Positions 46,007 to 56,047 of a DNA stretch of 64,000 nucleotides are shown here, piece by piece. The DNA is taken from assembly GCF_937873725.1 (NCBI RefSeq), contig NZ_CALMYY010000066.1, positions 16,889 through 80,888 of the forward strand, read 5' to 3'. Every line of letters starts with the position of its first letter. The first letter of the stretch is position 1. The DNA is from an uncultured Dietzia sp. (GTDB taxonomy: Bacteria > Actinomycetota > Actinomycetes > Mycobacteriales > Mycobacteriaceae). The translations under genes and the position numbers were made by a program. The notes below the pieces were generated by a model that searched no databases, was not told where the DNA came from, and saw nothing but the letters and a program-made list of their open reading frames with translations.

Positions 46007-47868
46007 CACATCTGCCCGACGCGGTACTTCAGGGCCACCGAGCCCTGGGCCCCGGCGATGATCCGGAACGCCGCCCGCAGGCGGTTCCGGTCGGCCGAAC
46101 TCAACATCGACGGGTCGACGTGGTTGTCCTGGGGATCGTCGTCCGCGATCTGGCGCGCGTGGTGTCGGTAGGCCAGGCCGCGGAGGTAGCGGAAGGCCTC
46201 CCCCAGGTTCTCGGCGTCGGACCGGCCGATCACGCCCGCTCCCGCCGCGGCGTCCAGTCGGCCGATCGTCGACACCTCCGAGAGCCCGGCGGACAGGGCG
46301 TGGAGCCTCGCGAGCTGCACCACCGGCGCGATCCCACCGGCCTTGATGTCCAGGGTGTTGCGGTACTCGCCGCGTCGGGCCACCACGAGCCCCCGGAAGA
46401 ACCCCAGCGGGGGCTGCCAGTCGCACGCGATCCGCGCGAGGTGGGCGAGGAACCTCGGGCTGCCCACCGACCGCTCGAGCATCTGCGACCGGACGCGGAG
46501 GTACAGCGAGGTGTCCCCCACGACGGCGCGGTTGTCGAAGAAGACCTGGGCGTGCAGGACGGCGTCCGCATCCGGGGCCTGCACCCAGTCGCCCACCTGC
46601 CTCTCCCATGCCGAACACGTCCGCCTCCATCGCGGATTGGAGGCCATCACGTCGCCGGGGCACAGCGGGAACCCCGCTCCGTCCAGCCCGGCACACACCC
46701 GCTCGGCGAGCGCCGCGAAGTACTCGTCCGCTCCCGGGGTGGTGTCCGCGGCGTCGTCGAGGATCAGGGCGTTGTCCTGGTCACTGGCCACCCCGAGTTC
46801 GCCGCGGGCCTGGGAACCCAGGCCGACCCAGCAGTAGGGCACGGGCGCGGGCCCCAGGTCGGCCTCGGCCAACTCGATCAGCCGTCGGGTGGCGGCGTCC
46901 GCCGTCGCGGTGATCACGCGGCCGATGTCCTGCGGGGCGGTTCCCCGACGGACGAACTCCCCCACCAGCGGCAGCAGCCGGGCGGCACGCTCGGCCACCC
47001 CGGACGCGTCCGGGGCGCGGGAGATCCGGGCGGCCAGGTAGACGGGGTCGGTCTGCGCGAGCCGGAGCAGGTCACCGGTCGTCACCATGCCCACGGGAGC
47101 CCCGTCCTCGACCACCGGCAGGTGGTGGACCCCGCGCTCGATCTGCAGGAGGGTCGCGTCGAACGTCCGCGTCCGGGACTCGACCGTCACCGGGTCCGGG
47201 GTCATGATGGTCGAGACCGCCGCGCTCGTGTCCCCGCCGGTGGCGACCACCTTGGACCGGATGTCCCGGTCGGTGAGGATGCCCACGACCCGGCCGGACT
47301 CCACCACGAGCAGCGCCGAGACGCGGTGGTCGGTCATGATCCCGGCGGCCTCACGTACGGAGGTGTCCGGCGTGGCCGTCACCGCGTCCCGCGACAGCAG
47401 CTCGCCCACCGGGGGGCCGAGCGCGTCCCCGCCGGCCGCGGCGAGCCGGGCCGACGCGAGGTCCTCGCGGATCCGGTCGCTGCGTTCTCCGAAGAAGTCC
47501 CGGAAGCCCGGGTGCGCCGCGGCGATCTCGTCGAAGACCCCCTTGGACATCTCCAGCAGCAGGGTGTCGGCGACCGCCACCATCCGGTAACGGGAGGGCC
47601 CGGTGTAGGCCAGGGTCGAGTAGCCGAAGCAGTCGCCCTCGTCCCGCGCCTCGAGCAACGTACCGTCCGGGTCGCACACCTCCACGGCACCGGTGCGGAT
47701 CACGTGCAGGGTGTCGTTCGGCGCCCCCGCCTCGATGATCACCGTCCCGCGGCGGTGGTACCGCTGGGTGAGCCGCGCCGGGATCCGGTCGAGCTGCTCG
47801 ACGGGCAGCTGGTCGAAGGGAGCGCAGCGGGCGAGGAAGTCCCTCACCTCGGCAAGTTCGACGTCCAT
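46006..47868 (-). CDS. cNMP-binding/CBS/DUF294 nucleotidyltransferase signalling protein
   Basis: 620-aa multidomain protein: N-terminal cyclic-nucleotide-binding domain (about 10-125, with ARDEGDCFG), two CBS domains (about 160-285), then a DUF294 putative nucleotidyltransferase domain (YCWVGLGSQARGELGVASDQDNALI, about 352-376; residues GS and DxD-like DQD) and a DUF294 C-terminal helical domain. It looks like a ligand-sensing nucleotidyltransferase; the modified target is unknown. The ATG at 47868 (MDVELAEVRDFLA) is preferred over more distal starts because the conserved domain begins there. A CRP-like site lies upstream and a coupled exonuclease gene follows. Confidence 0.82.
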   Translation of the reverse strand: MDVELAEVRDFLARCAPFDQLPVEQLDRIPARLTQRYHRRGTVIIEAGAPNDTLHVIRTGAVEVCDPDGTLLEARDEGDCFGYSTLAYTGPSRYRMVAVADTLLLEMSKGVFDEIAAAHPGFRDFFGERSDRIREDLASARLAAAGGDALGPPVGELLSRDAVTATPDTSVREAAGIMTDHRVSALLVVESGRVVGILTDRDIRSKVVATGGDTSAAVSTIMTPDPVTVESRTRTFDATLLQIERGVHHLPVVEDGAPVGMVTTGDLLRLAQTDPVYLAARISRAPDASGVAERAARLLPLVGEFVRRGTAPQDIGRVITATADAATRRLIELAEADLGPAPVPYCWVGLGSQARGELGVASDQDNALILDDAADTTPGADEYFAALAERVCAGLDGAGFPLCPGDVMASNPRWRRTCSAWERQVGDWVQAPDADAVLHAQVFFDNRAVVGDTSLYLRVRSQMLERSVGSPRFLAHLARIACDWQPPLGFFRGLVVARRGEYRNTLDIKAGGIAPVVQLARLHALSAGLSEVSTIGRLDAAAGAGVIGRSDAENLGEAFRYLRGLAYRHHARQIADDDPQDNHVDPSMLSSADRNRLRAAFRIIAGAQGSVALKYRVGQM

Positions 47869-47884
47869 GCCCCCACTCTGGACG

Positions 47885-47938
47885 CCCGCGGCCCGCGGTG
47901 TGATCCGCTTCACGCGATTCACACCCGCGGGCCGCGGG
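47885..47938 (-). terminator. Long hairpin between leuB and the DUF294 gene
   Basis: Arms of 19 and 20 nt (left CCCGCGGCCCGCGGTGTGA; right its complement with one extra base) flank a 15-nt loop, 30 nt after the leuB stop on the minus strand. It should end serA-leuB transcripts. The inner part of the stem and loop also contain the CRP-like site noted separately, so its DNA role may be operator rather than terminator. Confidence 0.65.
47899..47914. promoter_or_regulatory. CRP/GlxR-like binding site upstream of the cNMP-binding protein gene
   Basis: TGTGATCCGCTTCACG fits TGTGA-N6-TCACA with a single mismatch. It is centred 38 bp upstream of the DUF294 start codon. The encoded protein itself has a cyclic-nucleotide-binding domain, which makes cAMP-dependent control plausible. 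Consensus is from E. coli CRP and corynebacterial GlxR; binding is inferred. Confidence 0.45.
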
Positions 47939-47967
47939 TCGCCGGGGCGACCGGGGTGCCGCCGGGC

Positions 47968-48987
47968 CTAGCCGCTCACCGCTGCGACGATCCTGTCGCC
48001 CACGTCGGACGTGACCACCGGGGCGTCACCCCGCGTTCCCAGGTCGGCCTCGACGGCCGCCTCGACCCGCTCGGCCTCGGTCACCCTGCCCACGTGGCGC
48101 AGCAGCAGCGCCACCGAGAGGATGGCGGCGGTCGGATCGGCCTTGCCCTGGCCGGCGATATCCGGCGCCGACCCGTGGACCGGCTCGAACATCGACGGGG
48201 TGGTGCCGGAGGCGTCGATGTTGCCCGACGCCGCGGTCCCGATCCCGCCGGTGACGGCGGCCGCGAGGTCGGTGATGATGTCGCCGAAGAGGTTGTCGGT
48301 GACGATCACGTCGAAGCGCGACGGGTCGGTGACCATGTAGATGGTCGCGGCGTCGATGTGGCAGTAGTCCACCGCGACGTCGGGGAACTCGGTGGCCACC
48401 TCGTCCACGGTGCGCTGCCACAGCCCGCCGGCGTTGACCAGGACGTTGGTTTTGTGGACCAGCGTGAGCTTGCCGCGGCGAGCCGTGGCGCGGGCGAACG
48501 CGTCGCGGACCACGCGCTCCACTCCGAAGCGGGTGTTGACCGAGGTCTCGGTGCCGATCTCGTGCGGGGTGCCCACCCGGATCGCGCCGCCGTTACCGGT
48601 GTAGAGGCCCTCGGTCCCCTCGCGGACCACCACGAAGTCGATCTCCCCGGGGTTCTTCAGCGGGGTGGCCGAGCCCGGGAAGAGCCGCGACGGGCGCAGG
48701 TTGACGTGGTGGTCGAGCGCGAACCGCAGCGGGAGCAGCATGCCCCGCTCGAGGATTCCTGCCGGCACGCTCCGCGGGTCGCCGATCGCGCCCAGCAGAA
48801 TCGCGTCGTGGCCCTTGAGGCTCTCGATGTCCGCGTCGGTGAGGGTCTCACCGTTGCGGAGGTAGCGCCGCGCGCCGAGGTCGTACTCGGTCTTCTCCAC
48901 CCCGGGCACCAGGGCGTCGAGCACCCTGAGGGCCTGGTCCGTGACCTCGACGCCGATGCCGTCGCCGGGGATGACTGCGAGTTTCAT
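47968..48987 (-). CDS. leuB: 3-isopropylmalate dehydrogenase
   Basis: 339-aa decarboxylating dehydrogenase of leucine synthesis. Begins [15 protein letters not shown]; substrate/metal segments are [12 protein letters not shown] (about 120), [14 protein letters not shown] (about 177), [13 protein letters not shown] (about 230) and [20 protein letters not shown] (about 266; residues [12 protein letters not shown]). It follows serA by 21 nt, the Rv2995c-Rv2996c arrangement, so it is probably co-transcribed with it, separate from leuCD. Confidence 0.96.
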   Translation of the reverse strand: MKLAVIPGDGIGVEVTDQALRVLDALVPGVEKTEYDLGARRYLRNGETLTDADIESLKGHDAILLGAIGDPRSVPAGILERGMLLPLRFALDHHVNLRPSRLFPGSATPLKNPGEIDFVVVREGTEGLYTGNGGAIRVGTPHEIGTETSVNTRFGVERVVRDAFARATARRGKLTLVHKTNVLVNAGGLWQRTVDEVATEFPDVAVDYCHIDAATIYMVTDPSRFDVIVTDNLFGDIITDLAAAVTGGIGTAASGNIDASGTTPSMFEPVHGSAPDIAGQGKADPTAAILSVALLLRHVGRVTEAERVEAAVEADLGTRGDAPVVTSDVGDRIVAAVSG

Positions 48988-49008
48988 GATCTGTCGCGTC
49001 CTCTTCGG

Positions 49009-50601
49009 TCAGGCCAGTGAGATCTGGGTGGCGGTGGCGTCGAGCTCGGAGATGATCCGGTCGACGGTCGGCTCGGCCACCGCGCGGTCCACGCGCAGGA
49101 TCAGCGACGCGCCCTCGCCGTGGGCGTCCTGGCTCAGGGCCGCGGCCTGGATGTCGATGCCCTCGCCCCCGAGGATGGATCCCACCTTGCCGAGCACGCC
49201 CGGCCGGTCGGCGTAGTGGACGAAGAGGTTGTGCCCCTCCGCGCGCATGTCGAACCCGCGCTCGTTGATCCGGACGATCTTCTGGACCTGGTCCAGCCCG
49301 GAGAGCGTCCCCGTGACGGTGGCGGAGGCGCCGTCGGCCGCCACGGCCGTCACCGAGACCGTGCTCCGGTAGGACTTGGACTCGCTCCGGGTCTCCACGG
49401 TGTGCGAGACGCCGCGCTGCTCGGCCATCTGACCCACGTTGACGAAGGTCGCCGGCTCGTCGGTGATCGCGGAGAACATCCCGCGGAGGGCCGCCAGGCC
49501 CAGGACGTCGACCTGCTCGGCGGCGAGCTCGCCGGCGACCTCGACCCGCACCGCGGTGGGCACGCCCGGGCACAGGTGGCCGGCCATGAGACCGACCTTG
49601 CGGACCAGGTCGAGCCAGGGCGCGACCTCGTCGCCCACGGGGCCCCCGGAGACGTTGACGGCGTCCGGCACGAACTCGCCGCGCAGGGCGAGCAGGACGC
49701 TGCGCGCGACGTCGGTCCCGGCCCGGTCCTGGGCCTCGCTGGTGGAGGCACCCAGGTGCGGGGTGACCACGGTGTTCTCGAGGTCGAAGAGCGGCGAGTC
49801 GGTGCAGGGCTCGGTGTCGAACACGTCGAGCGCCGCCGACCGGACCTTGCCGGACCTCAGGGCGTCGACGAGCGCCGACTCCACGATCAGTCCACCGCGC
49901 GCGGCGTTGACGATCACGACGCCGTCCTTGGCGCGGGCCAGGCGCTCGGCGTCGAACAGGCCGGCGGTCTCCTTGGTCTTGGGCAGGTGCATCGTGATGA
50001 TGTCGGCCCGCGAGACCAGCTCGTCGATGTCCACCAGCTCGATGCCCAGCTGCGCGGCGCGCGCGGCGGGGAGGTAGGGGTCGTAGGCGACGAGGTGGGT
50101 GTCGAATGCCGCGAGCCGCTGGGCCACGAGCTGTCCGATGCGTCCCAGGCCCACCACGCCGACGGTCTTGCCGAGCAGCTCGACACCGTTGAAGGAGCTG
50201 CGCTTCCAGGTGTGCTCGCGCAGCGTGCGGTCGGCCGCCGGGATCTGACGGCAGGCGGACAGGAGCAGCGCGACGGCGTGCTCGGCGGCCGAGTGGATGT
50301 TGGAGGTGGGGGCGTTGACCACCATGACGCCGCGCGCGGTGGCGGCGGGGATCTCCACGTTGTCGAGTCCGACGCCCGCGCGGCCGATGATCTTGAGCCT
50401 GGGGGCTGCGGCGAGCACCTCGGCGTCGACCGTCGTGGCCGACCGGACGAGGATCGCGTCGGCCTCGGCCACCGCCTCGAGGAGCTTGGGGCGATCCGGG
50501 CCGTCGACCCAGCGGACCTCCACGGCGTCGCCGAGCGCGTCGACGGTCGACTGGGCGAGCTTGTCGGCGATGAGGACGACGGGACGTCCGGATGCTGTCA
50601 C
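49009..50601 (-). CDS. serA: D-3-phosphoglycerate dehydrogenase
   Basis: 530-aa long-form (type I) enzyme starting serine synthesis. NAD motif GLGRIG (about 152), catalytic residues in NAARGGLIVE (Arg, about 234) and PHLGASTSEAQ (His, about 281), then the intervening ASB domain and a C-terminal ACT domain (about 455-530) for serine feedback inhibition, the mycobacterial architecture. The GTG has GAGGAG eight nt upstream. A -10-like TAGACT stands on the minus strand about 50 nt before it. Followed by leuB. Confidence 0.96.
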   Translation of the reverse strand: MTASGRPVVLIADKLAQSTVDALGDAVEVRWVDGPDRPKLLEAVAEADAILVRSATTVDAEVLAAAPRLKIIGRAGVGLDNVEIPAATARGVMVVNAPTSNIHSAAEHAVALLLSACRQIPAADRTLREHTWKRSSFNGVELLGKTVGVVGLGRIGQLVAQRLAAFDTHLVAYDPYLPAARAAQLGIELVDIDELVSRADIITMHLPKTKETAGLFDAERLARAKDGVVIVNAARGGLIVESALVDALRSGKVRSAALDVFDTEPCTDSPLFDLENTVVTPHLGASTSEAQDRAGTDVARSVLLALRGEFVPDAVNVSGGPVGDEVAPWLDLVRKVGLMAGHLCPGVPTAVRVEVAGELAAEQVDVLGLAALRGMFSAITDEPATFVNVGQMAEQRGVSHTVETRSESKSYRSTVSVTAVAADGASATVTGTLSGLDQVQKIVRINERGFDMRAEGHNLFVHYADRPGVLGKVGSILGGEGIDIQAAALSQDAHGEGASLILRVDRAVAEPTVDRIISELDATATQISLA

Positions 50602-50702
50602 AGTGGGATCTCCTCGGTGTCAAAATAGGCACCGCCAGTCTAGGCCACCGCGCGGGGCCCACGACCAGTGGCCGGGGGGTCGTCGGAGGCCTACCGTGGC
50701 GG

Positions 50703-51326
50703 ATGTCACCGCTGGACCCATCGACGCCGACGAACGGACCACGTATGCCGCGCCCCTCCCTGCCGACCGGGTTCCCCGGCCGTCTGCCCAGCCCCTGGCT
50801 GCCCGTTCTCGCGCCCGCGCGGGGACCGACGGCGGTGGCCACCTACCTGCGGGCCCACCTGTACGGAGCGGCGGTCGGCCGCAGCATCCTCGACCGGTGC
50901 ATCAGCGCGGTGGACGAGCGGGACCGGGCCCGTCTGGCCCCGCTTCGTGCGCAGTTCGATCAGGAGATCGCCACCGCCATCCGGCTGCTGTCCCGGCTGT
51001 CGCCGATCGGCACCCCGGGCCGACGCCTGGTCCGGCTCTCCTCGGCCATCACCCTGTCGGCCCTCCCCGTGGGTCCGGTGCTCTCCGATCCCCTGGCCCG
51101 GCTCGGGATCCTCGAGACCCTGCGGACGCTGGTGGTGGCCAAGCGGAGCATGTGGGAACTCCTCGCCGAGTCGTGGGTCGCGGACGGGCCGCCCGTGGGG
51201 GACGACGACGAGGTGGGCGGCACCCCCACCGGCCACCTCCTGCGGGGCCTGGCCGACCAGGCCGCGGGTCAGGAGCGGCTGCTGGAGGACCTGCGCCGGA
51301 CCTACGGCCTGGCGGTCTTCGAGTGA
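50703..51326 (+). CDS. Conserved-looking protein of unknown function
   Basis: About 207 aa, unrecognised. The N-terminal ~45 residues are Pro/Gly/Ser-rich. The rest is predicted helical with alternating charged and Leu/Ala-rich stretches (RSILDRCISAVDERDRARL; LLEDLRRTYG near the end), plus a hydrophobic segment ITLSALPVGPVL that is too weak for a sure membrane span. Its stop overlaps the GTG of the FAD oxidoreductase gene by 4 nt, so the two are coupled and probably act together. An ATG 14 codons further (50745) is an equally possible start. Confidence 0.6.
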   Translation: MSPLDPSTPTNGPRMPRPSLPTGFPGRLPSPWLPVLAPARGPTAVATYLRAHLYGAAVGRSILDRCISAVDERDRARLAPLRAQFDQEIATAIRLLSRLSPIGTPGRRLVRLSSAITLSALPVGPVLSDPLARLGILETLRTLVVAKRSMWELLAESWVADGPPVGDDDEVGGTPTGHLLRGLADQAAGQERLLEDLRRTYGLAVFE

Positions 51327-52810
51327 GCCCGTCCGCGCCGGTGCGCGCCGATGTGGTGGTGGTGGGGTCCGGCCCGAACGGTCTCGCGGCCGCTCTGCTC
51401 TGCGCCCGGGCCGGCCGGAGCGTGGTGGTCCTCGAGGCCGAGGACACCGTCGGCGGCGGCTGCCGCACGCTCCCCATGGACGGGATGCCCGGCGACCTCG
51501 GCACCGAGCTCATGGTGGACCCCTGTTCCGCCGTCCACCCCATGGCGGGCGCCTCGCCGTTCTTCCTGGGGTTCGACCTGTCCGCGCACGGCGTCGAGCT
51601 GGTCACGCCCCCGGTCCAGCTCGCCCACGCGCTCCCGGGCAGGGACGCGATCGTGGTGCCGTCGGCGCCCGGGCCGGGGTCCCTCGCCGACGGCCTGGGG
51701 TCGGACGCCGAGGCCCGCGCCTGGTCGCGGCTCATGGGTCCGCTCGCCACCCGGACGCACGACGTGGTGGCCGCCGCGCTGTCCGATCAGCGGTCGGTCC
51801 CCCCCGTCGCCGCGACCGCCGCGCTCGGGGTGGCCTTCGCGCGCGCGCATCCGCGGGGGGCGCTCGGGGACCCGCTGGGCCCGGACGGCCGCACCCTGCT
51901 GTCCGGGATCTCGGCGCACGCGATCACACCGCTGTCGTCCCCCGCCGCGACCGGCGTCGGACTCGTGCTGGGGTCCCTGCTGCACTCCCCGCGCGGATGG
52001 GCCCTGCCGGTCGGGGGCAGCGGAGCGCTCACCGCGGCGCTGTCCGACGCCCTGCGCGAGGCGGGCGGCGAGATCCGGACCGGCTTCCGGGTGGGTTCGC
52101 TCGCGCAGGTCGACGCCCGCGACGTGGTCTTCAACACCTCCTCCCGGATCCTCGGCCGGATCCTCCTGGAGTCCTCGCCCTCGCCGGCGGTCGCCCGGCG
52201 CGCGCGGGCGCTCACCGACGCGCCGGTCGGCGGCGCGGCCGCCAAGGTCGATCTGGTGCTCTCCGGCCCGGTGCCGTGGCGCGATGCGCGCCTGGCCGGA
52301 GCCGGCACCGTGCACCTCGGTGGGGATTCCGCGCAGATCGCGGCGGCGGAGCGGGAGGTCGCGGCGGGTCGTCACGCGGACCGGCCGGTGGTGCTCGTAT
52401 CGCAACCGTGGGTGACCGATCCGGCTCGCGTCGCCCCCGACGGACGACGCCCCCTGTGGACCTACGCGCACGTGCCCGCGTTCTCCGAGGTCGACCAGAC
52501 GGAACGGGTGCTCGCCGCCATGGAGGAGGTCGCCCCCGGCGTCCGCGACGTCGTGGTGGCGGCCCGGTGCACCCCCGCGGCGAGGATGGGAGACCACAAC
52601 GCCAACTACGCCGGCGGGGACATCGCGGCGGGCCGGGTCGATCTCCGGGGACTGGTGGCCCGCCCGGTCCCCCGCACGGACCCCTTCGCCACGGGCGTGC
52701 CGGGGCTCTGGCACGCCTCCGGCTCGACGCCGCCCGGTCCGGGCGTCCACGGGATGGCCGGGCAGCACGTGGCCCGGCGGATCCTCGGAGGGCTACCGGC
52801 TCACTGGTAG
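51323..52810 (+). CDS. Phytoene-desaturase-like FAD-dependent oxidoreductase
   Basis: 495-aa flavoprotein of the CrtI/amine-oxidase type. N-terminal ADVVVVGSGPNGLAAALLCARAG (about residues 9-31; dinucleotide motif GSGPNG), VGGGCRTL nearby, and a C-terminal flavin-closing segment GLWHASGSTPPGPGVHGMAGQHVARRI (about 460-486; residues GVHGMAG). M. tuberculosis Rv2997, beside serA, appears to be the counterpart. No carotenoid genes are nearby, so the substrate is unknown. It is coupled to the upstream unknown gene (GTGA overlap) and overlaps the convergent lipoprotein gene by 10 nt. Confidence 0.85.
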   Translation: MSPSAPVRADVVVVGSGPNGLAAALLCARAGRSVVVLEAEDTVGGGCRTLPMDGMPGDLGTELMVDPCSAVHPMAGASPFFLGFDLSAHGVELVTPPVQLAHALPGRDAIVVPSAPGPGSLADGLGSDAEARAWSRLMGPLATRTHDVVAAALSDQRSVPPVAATAALGVAFARAHPRGALGDPLGPDGRTLLSGISAHAITPLSSPAATGVGLVLGSLLHSPRGWALPVGGSGALTAALSDALREAGGEIRTGFRVGSLAQVDARDVVFNTSSRILGRILLESSPSPAVARRARALTDAPVGGAAAKVDLVLSGPVPWRDARLAGAGTVHLGGDSAQIAAAEREVAAGRHADRPVVLVSQPWVTDPARVAPDGRRPLWTYAHVPAFSEVDQTERVLAAMEEVAPGVRDVVVAARCTPAARMGDHNANYAGGDIAAGRVDLRGLVARPVPRTDPFATGVPGLWHASGSTPPGPGVHGMAGQHVARRILGGLPAHW

Positions 52811-54417
52811 GACACGAACCACGGCCGCGGCTCGACGGCCATCGTCTGCTCGGCGGTGAAGGTCGGCGTGTCCTCGTCGTAGAAGTTCTTCCACGCCATC
52901 CGGATGTCGGGCGACAGCCCCTGGCGCAGGACGCCCCACGTCTCCATCTTGAGACCCGGGGTTCCGTGGCCGTCCGCGTGCAACGCGATCGCGAGTTCGG
53001 GACGGGACGTGTCGATCCGGTCGCGGTTGCTGATCATCTCCGTGCTGAACTGGTGGAGGATGAGGAGCTTCTGCGGGCCGCCGGAGTCCCGGGTGAGGTC
53101 GGCCAACCAGTGGATGACCCGGTTGATCTCCTCGGCGTCGGCCGTGCCGATCTGCGCGCCCGGCTGCTGACCGGGCCTGAGCTTCCACTCCGGATCCAGG
53201 GCCAGTCCGACCCCGGGACGCCTGAGCAGGTCCTCGAAGATCGTCGCCTGGTCCAGCAGGTCCGCCATCCCGGGCTGGAGGTCGATCACCGCGTATCCGC
53301 CCGCAGCGGTGATCGCGTCGACGAGCGGGACGAACACCTGCGGGTCCCACTCGTTGGTGAAGTTCCCGTCGGCTCCGGGACCTCCGGCGGCGACGGTGCC
53401 GATGATCTCGAAGGCCGGGATCACCGGTTCCGGGGAGAACGGCTGGTACTCCTCCACGAGCTGCCGCACCCGCGCCACGCTCTCCTCGGGCCCCTGCTCG
53501 CCGAGGATCCCGAGGACCGGTGTGATGGGCGAGCCGTAGGCCGCCACGAACCGCCGACCGGGGAACAGCAGCTGGCCCCCGCCCGGGAGCTCGGGGACGG
53601 TCCGCGCCTGCTCGATCCGGTCGGCCAGGTCCAGCTCGGTCCCCCAGCCGGGTCCGAGCGCGTACACCGCGTCGGCGTCCCTCACCGCCTCGACCGCACC
53701 GCCGTCCACCCGCGGGTCCGGGGCCCGGAGGTGGGAGACCGCGGCGCCGGAGGCGACGGCGGTGGCGATCGCCGCCACGGGTGTGCCGTCATGGACGAGG
53801 ACCCTCGGGGCGTCGTCACCGTCCCACGCCGGATCGGCGGCCGCGAACGGTTCGGAGGCGGCACCGGCGTCGCCGCCGGCGGTGAACTCCCCCACCACCA
53901 TCAGCGACGGCCTCCCGGGGACCTGGTGCACCGCGACCTCGTCCACGCGGTCCGCCGGTAGCGGCAGTTCGGAGTCGAAGGTGATGCCCGTGAGTTCCTC
54001 GAGTTCCGCCCGTCCCGCCGGGGCGTCGACCACCTCGCCGTCGTCAGGGGTGAAGGTCACCGTGCCGACCCGGAGCACCCGCTCGGCACCGAGCCGCCCC
54101 ACCTCGTCGGTCAGCGCGGCCTCGCCTCCGGGCACCGCGGTGAGCATCGGGGCGCGCAGCCCCACCGCGACCGAGGCGGCACGCGCCTGGGCGGCCGGGT
54201 CCGGCGCCGACACCACGACCACCGGTGCCGACTCCACCAGCAGGCCCGTGGTCTCCACGCCGGAGCCGTCGGCGTCGACCGCCACCTTCGCCCCCTCCGC
54301 CCGGTACGCCTCGATCCCCGGGCCGCCGTCCCCGGAGCCCGAGGAACACGCGACGGTGGTGGCGGTCAGGGAAATGGCGAGGACCGCCGCACCCACACCT
54401 CTGTTGAAGTGGCGCAC
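52801..54417 (-). CDS. Predicted lipoprotein with cell-wall-binding-repeat-2-like N-terminal domain
   Basis: 538-aa secreted protein with a signal peptide ending TTVAC-SSGSG (Cys24, imperfect lipobox). The N-terminal half contains segments like VVVVSAPDPAAQARAASVA and LGAERVLRVGTVTF that resemble cell-wall-binding repeat 2 domains (alternating small residues and VLVVG-type strands). The C-terminal half (about 290-538) looks like an alpha/beta barrel-type domain with several acidic and aromatic motifs (VIDLQPGM, LALDPEWKL, LILHQFSTEM). Function unknown; a surface role is likely. GTG start. It lies 74 nt upstream of the end of ilvC's neighbour region and is convergent with the FAD oxidoreductase gene. 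Confidence 0.7.
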   Translation of the reverse strand: MRHFNRGVGAAVLAISLTATTVACSSGSGDGGPGIEAYRAEGAKVAVDADGSGVETTGLLVESAPVVVVSAPDPAAQARAASVAVGLRAPMLTAVPGGEAALTDEVGRLGAERVLRVGTVTFTPDDGEVVDAPAGRAELEELTGITFDSELPLPADRVDEVAVHQVPGRPSLMVVGEFTAGGDAGAASEPFAAADPAWDGDDAPRVLVHDGTPVAAIATAVASGAAVSHLRAPDPRVDGGAVEAVRDADAVYALGPGWGTELDLADRIEQARTVPELPGGGQLLFPGRRFVAAYGSPITPVLGILGEQGPEESVARVRQLVEEYQPFSPEPVIPAFEIIGTVAAGGPGADGNFTNEWDPQVFVPLVDAITAAGGYAVIDLQPGMADLLDQATIFEDLLRRPGVGLALDPEWKLRPGQQPGAQIGTADAEEINRVIHWLADLTRDSGGPQKLLILHQFSTEMISNRDRIDTSRPELAIALHADGHGTPGLKMETWGVLRQGLSPDIRMAWKNFYDEDTPTFTAEQTMAVEPRPWFVSYQ

Positions 54418-54490
54418 GGCGGTCCTCCTGGCGGTCGGGGAACGATCCCGGTGGACCCTACAGGGTCACCCGGGGCTCATCCCGGGACAC

Positions 54491-55540
<1,050 letters not shown>

Positions 55541-56047
55541 CTATCGAGTGGTGTTGATGGACTTGGGACCGCGTCCCAGCGCGACCATCCCGGACTGCAC
55601 GATCTCGCGGATCCCGTAGCCGTCGAGCATGCGCAGGAGCGCGTCGAGCTTGTCCGGGGTGCCGGTGGCCTCGAGCGTGACCGATTCGGGCGAGACGTCC
55701 ACGACGTGCGCTCGGAACAGGCTCGCGATCTCGACGATCTGGCCGCGGTTGGTGGCGTCGGCGCGGACCTTGACCAGGGTGAGTTCGCGCGAGACCGAGC
55801 CCGCCGGGTCCTGCTCGACGATCTTGATGACGTTGACCAGCTTGTTGAGCTGCTTGGTCACCTGTTCGAGCGGGAAGTCCTCGACGTTCACGACGATCGT
55901 CATGCGAGACAACCCGTCGGTCTCCGTGGGTCCCACGGCCAGCGACTCGATGTTGAACCCGCGTCGGGAGAACAGGGACGCCACGCGCGCGAGCACGCCC
56001 GGCTTGTCCTCCACCAGGACGCTCAGGGTGTGGGAGCGAGCGGTCAC
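55541..56047 (-). CDS. ilvN: Acetolactate synthase small (regulatory) subunit
   Basis: 168-aa regulatory subunit with an N-terminal ACT domain ([33 protein letters not shown], about residues 5-37; key ED-PGVL and RGFNI) that binds valine, and a C-terminal domain ending [12 protein letters not shown]. The GTG overlaps the ilvB stop by 4 nt, coupling subunit synthesis. Length matches corynebacterial/mycobacterial IlvN. Confidence 0.96.
   Translation of the reverse strand: MTARSHTLSVLVEDKPGVLARVASLFSRRGFNIESLAVGPTETDGLSRMTIVVNVEDFPLEQVTKQLNKLVNVIKIVEQDPAGSVSRELTLVKVRADATNRGQIVEIASLFRAHVVDVSPESVTLEATGTPDKLDALLRMLDGYGIREIVQSGMVALGRGPKSINTTR

Noticed and set aside
46120..49020. 966-codon open frame antisense to the DUF294 gene and leuB
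   Set aside because: It crosses gene boundaries and the long intergenic hairpin, and is rich in Arg/Gly/His/Val without motifs: a GC-rich shadow frame.
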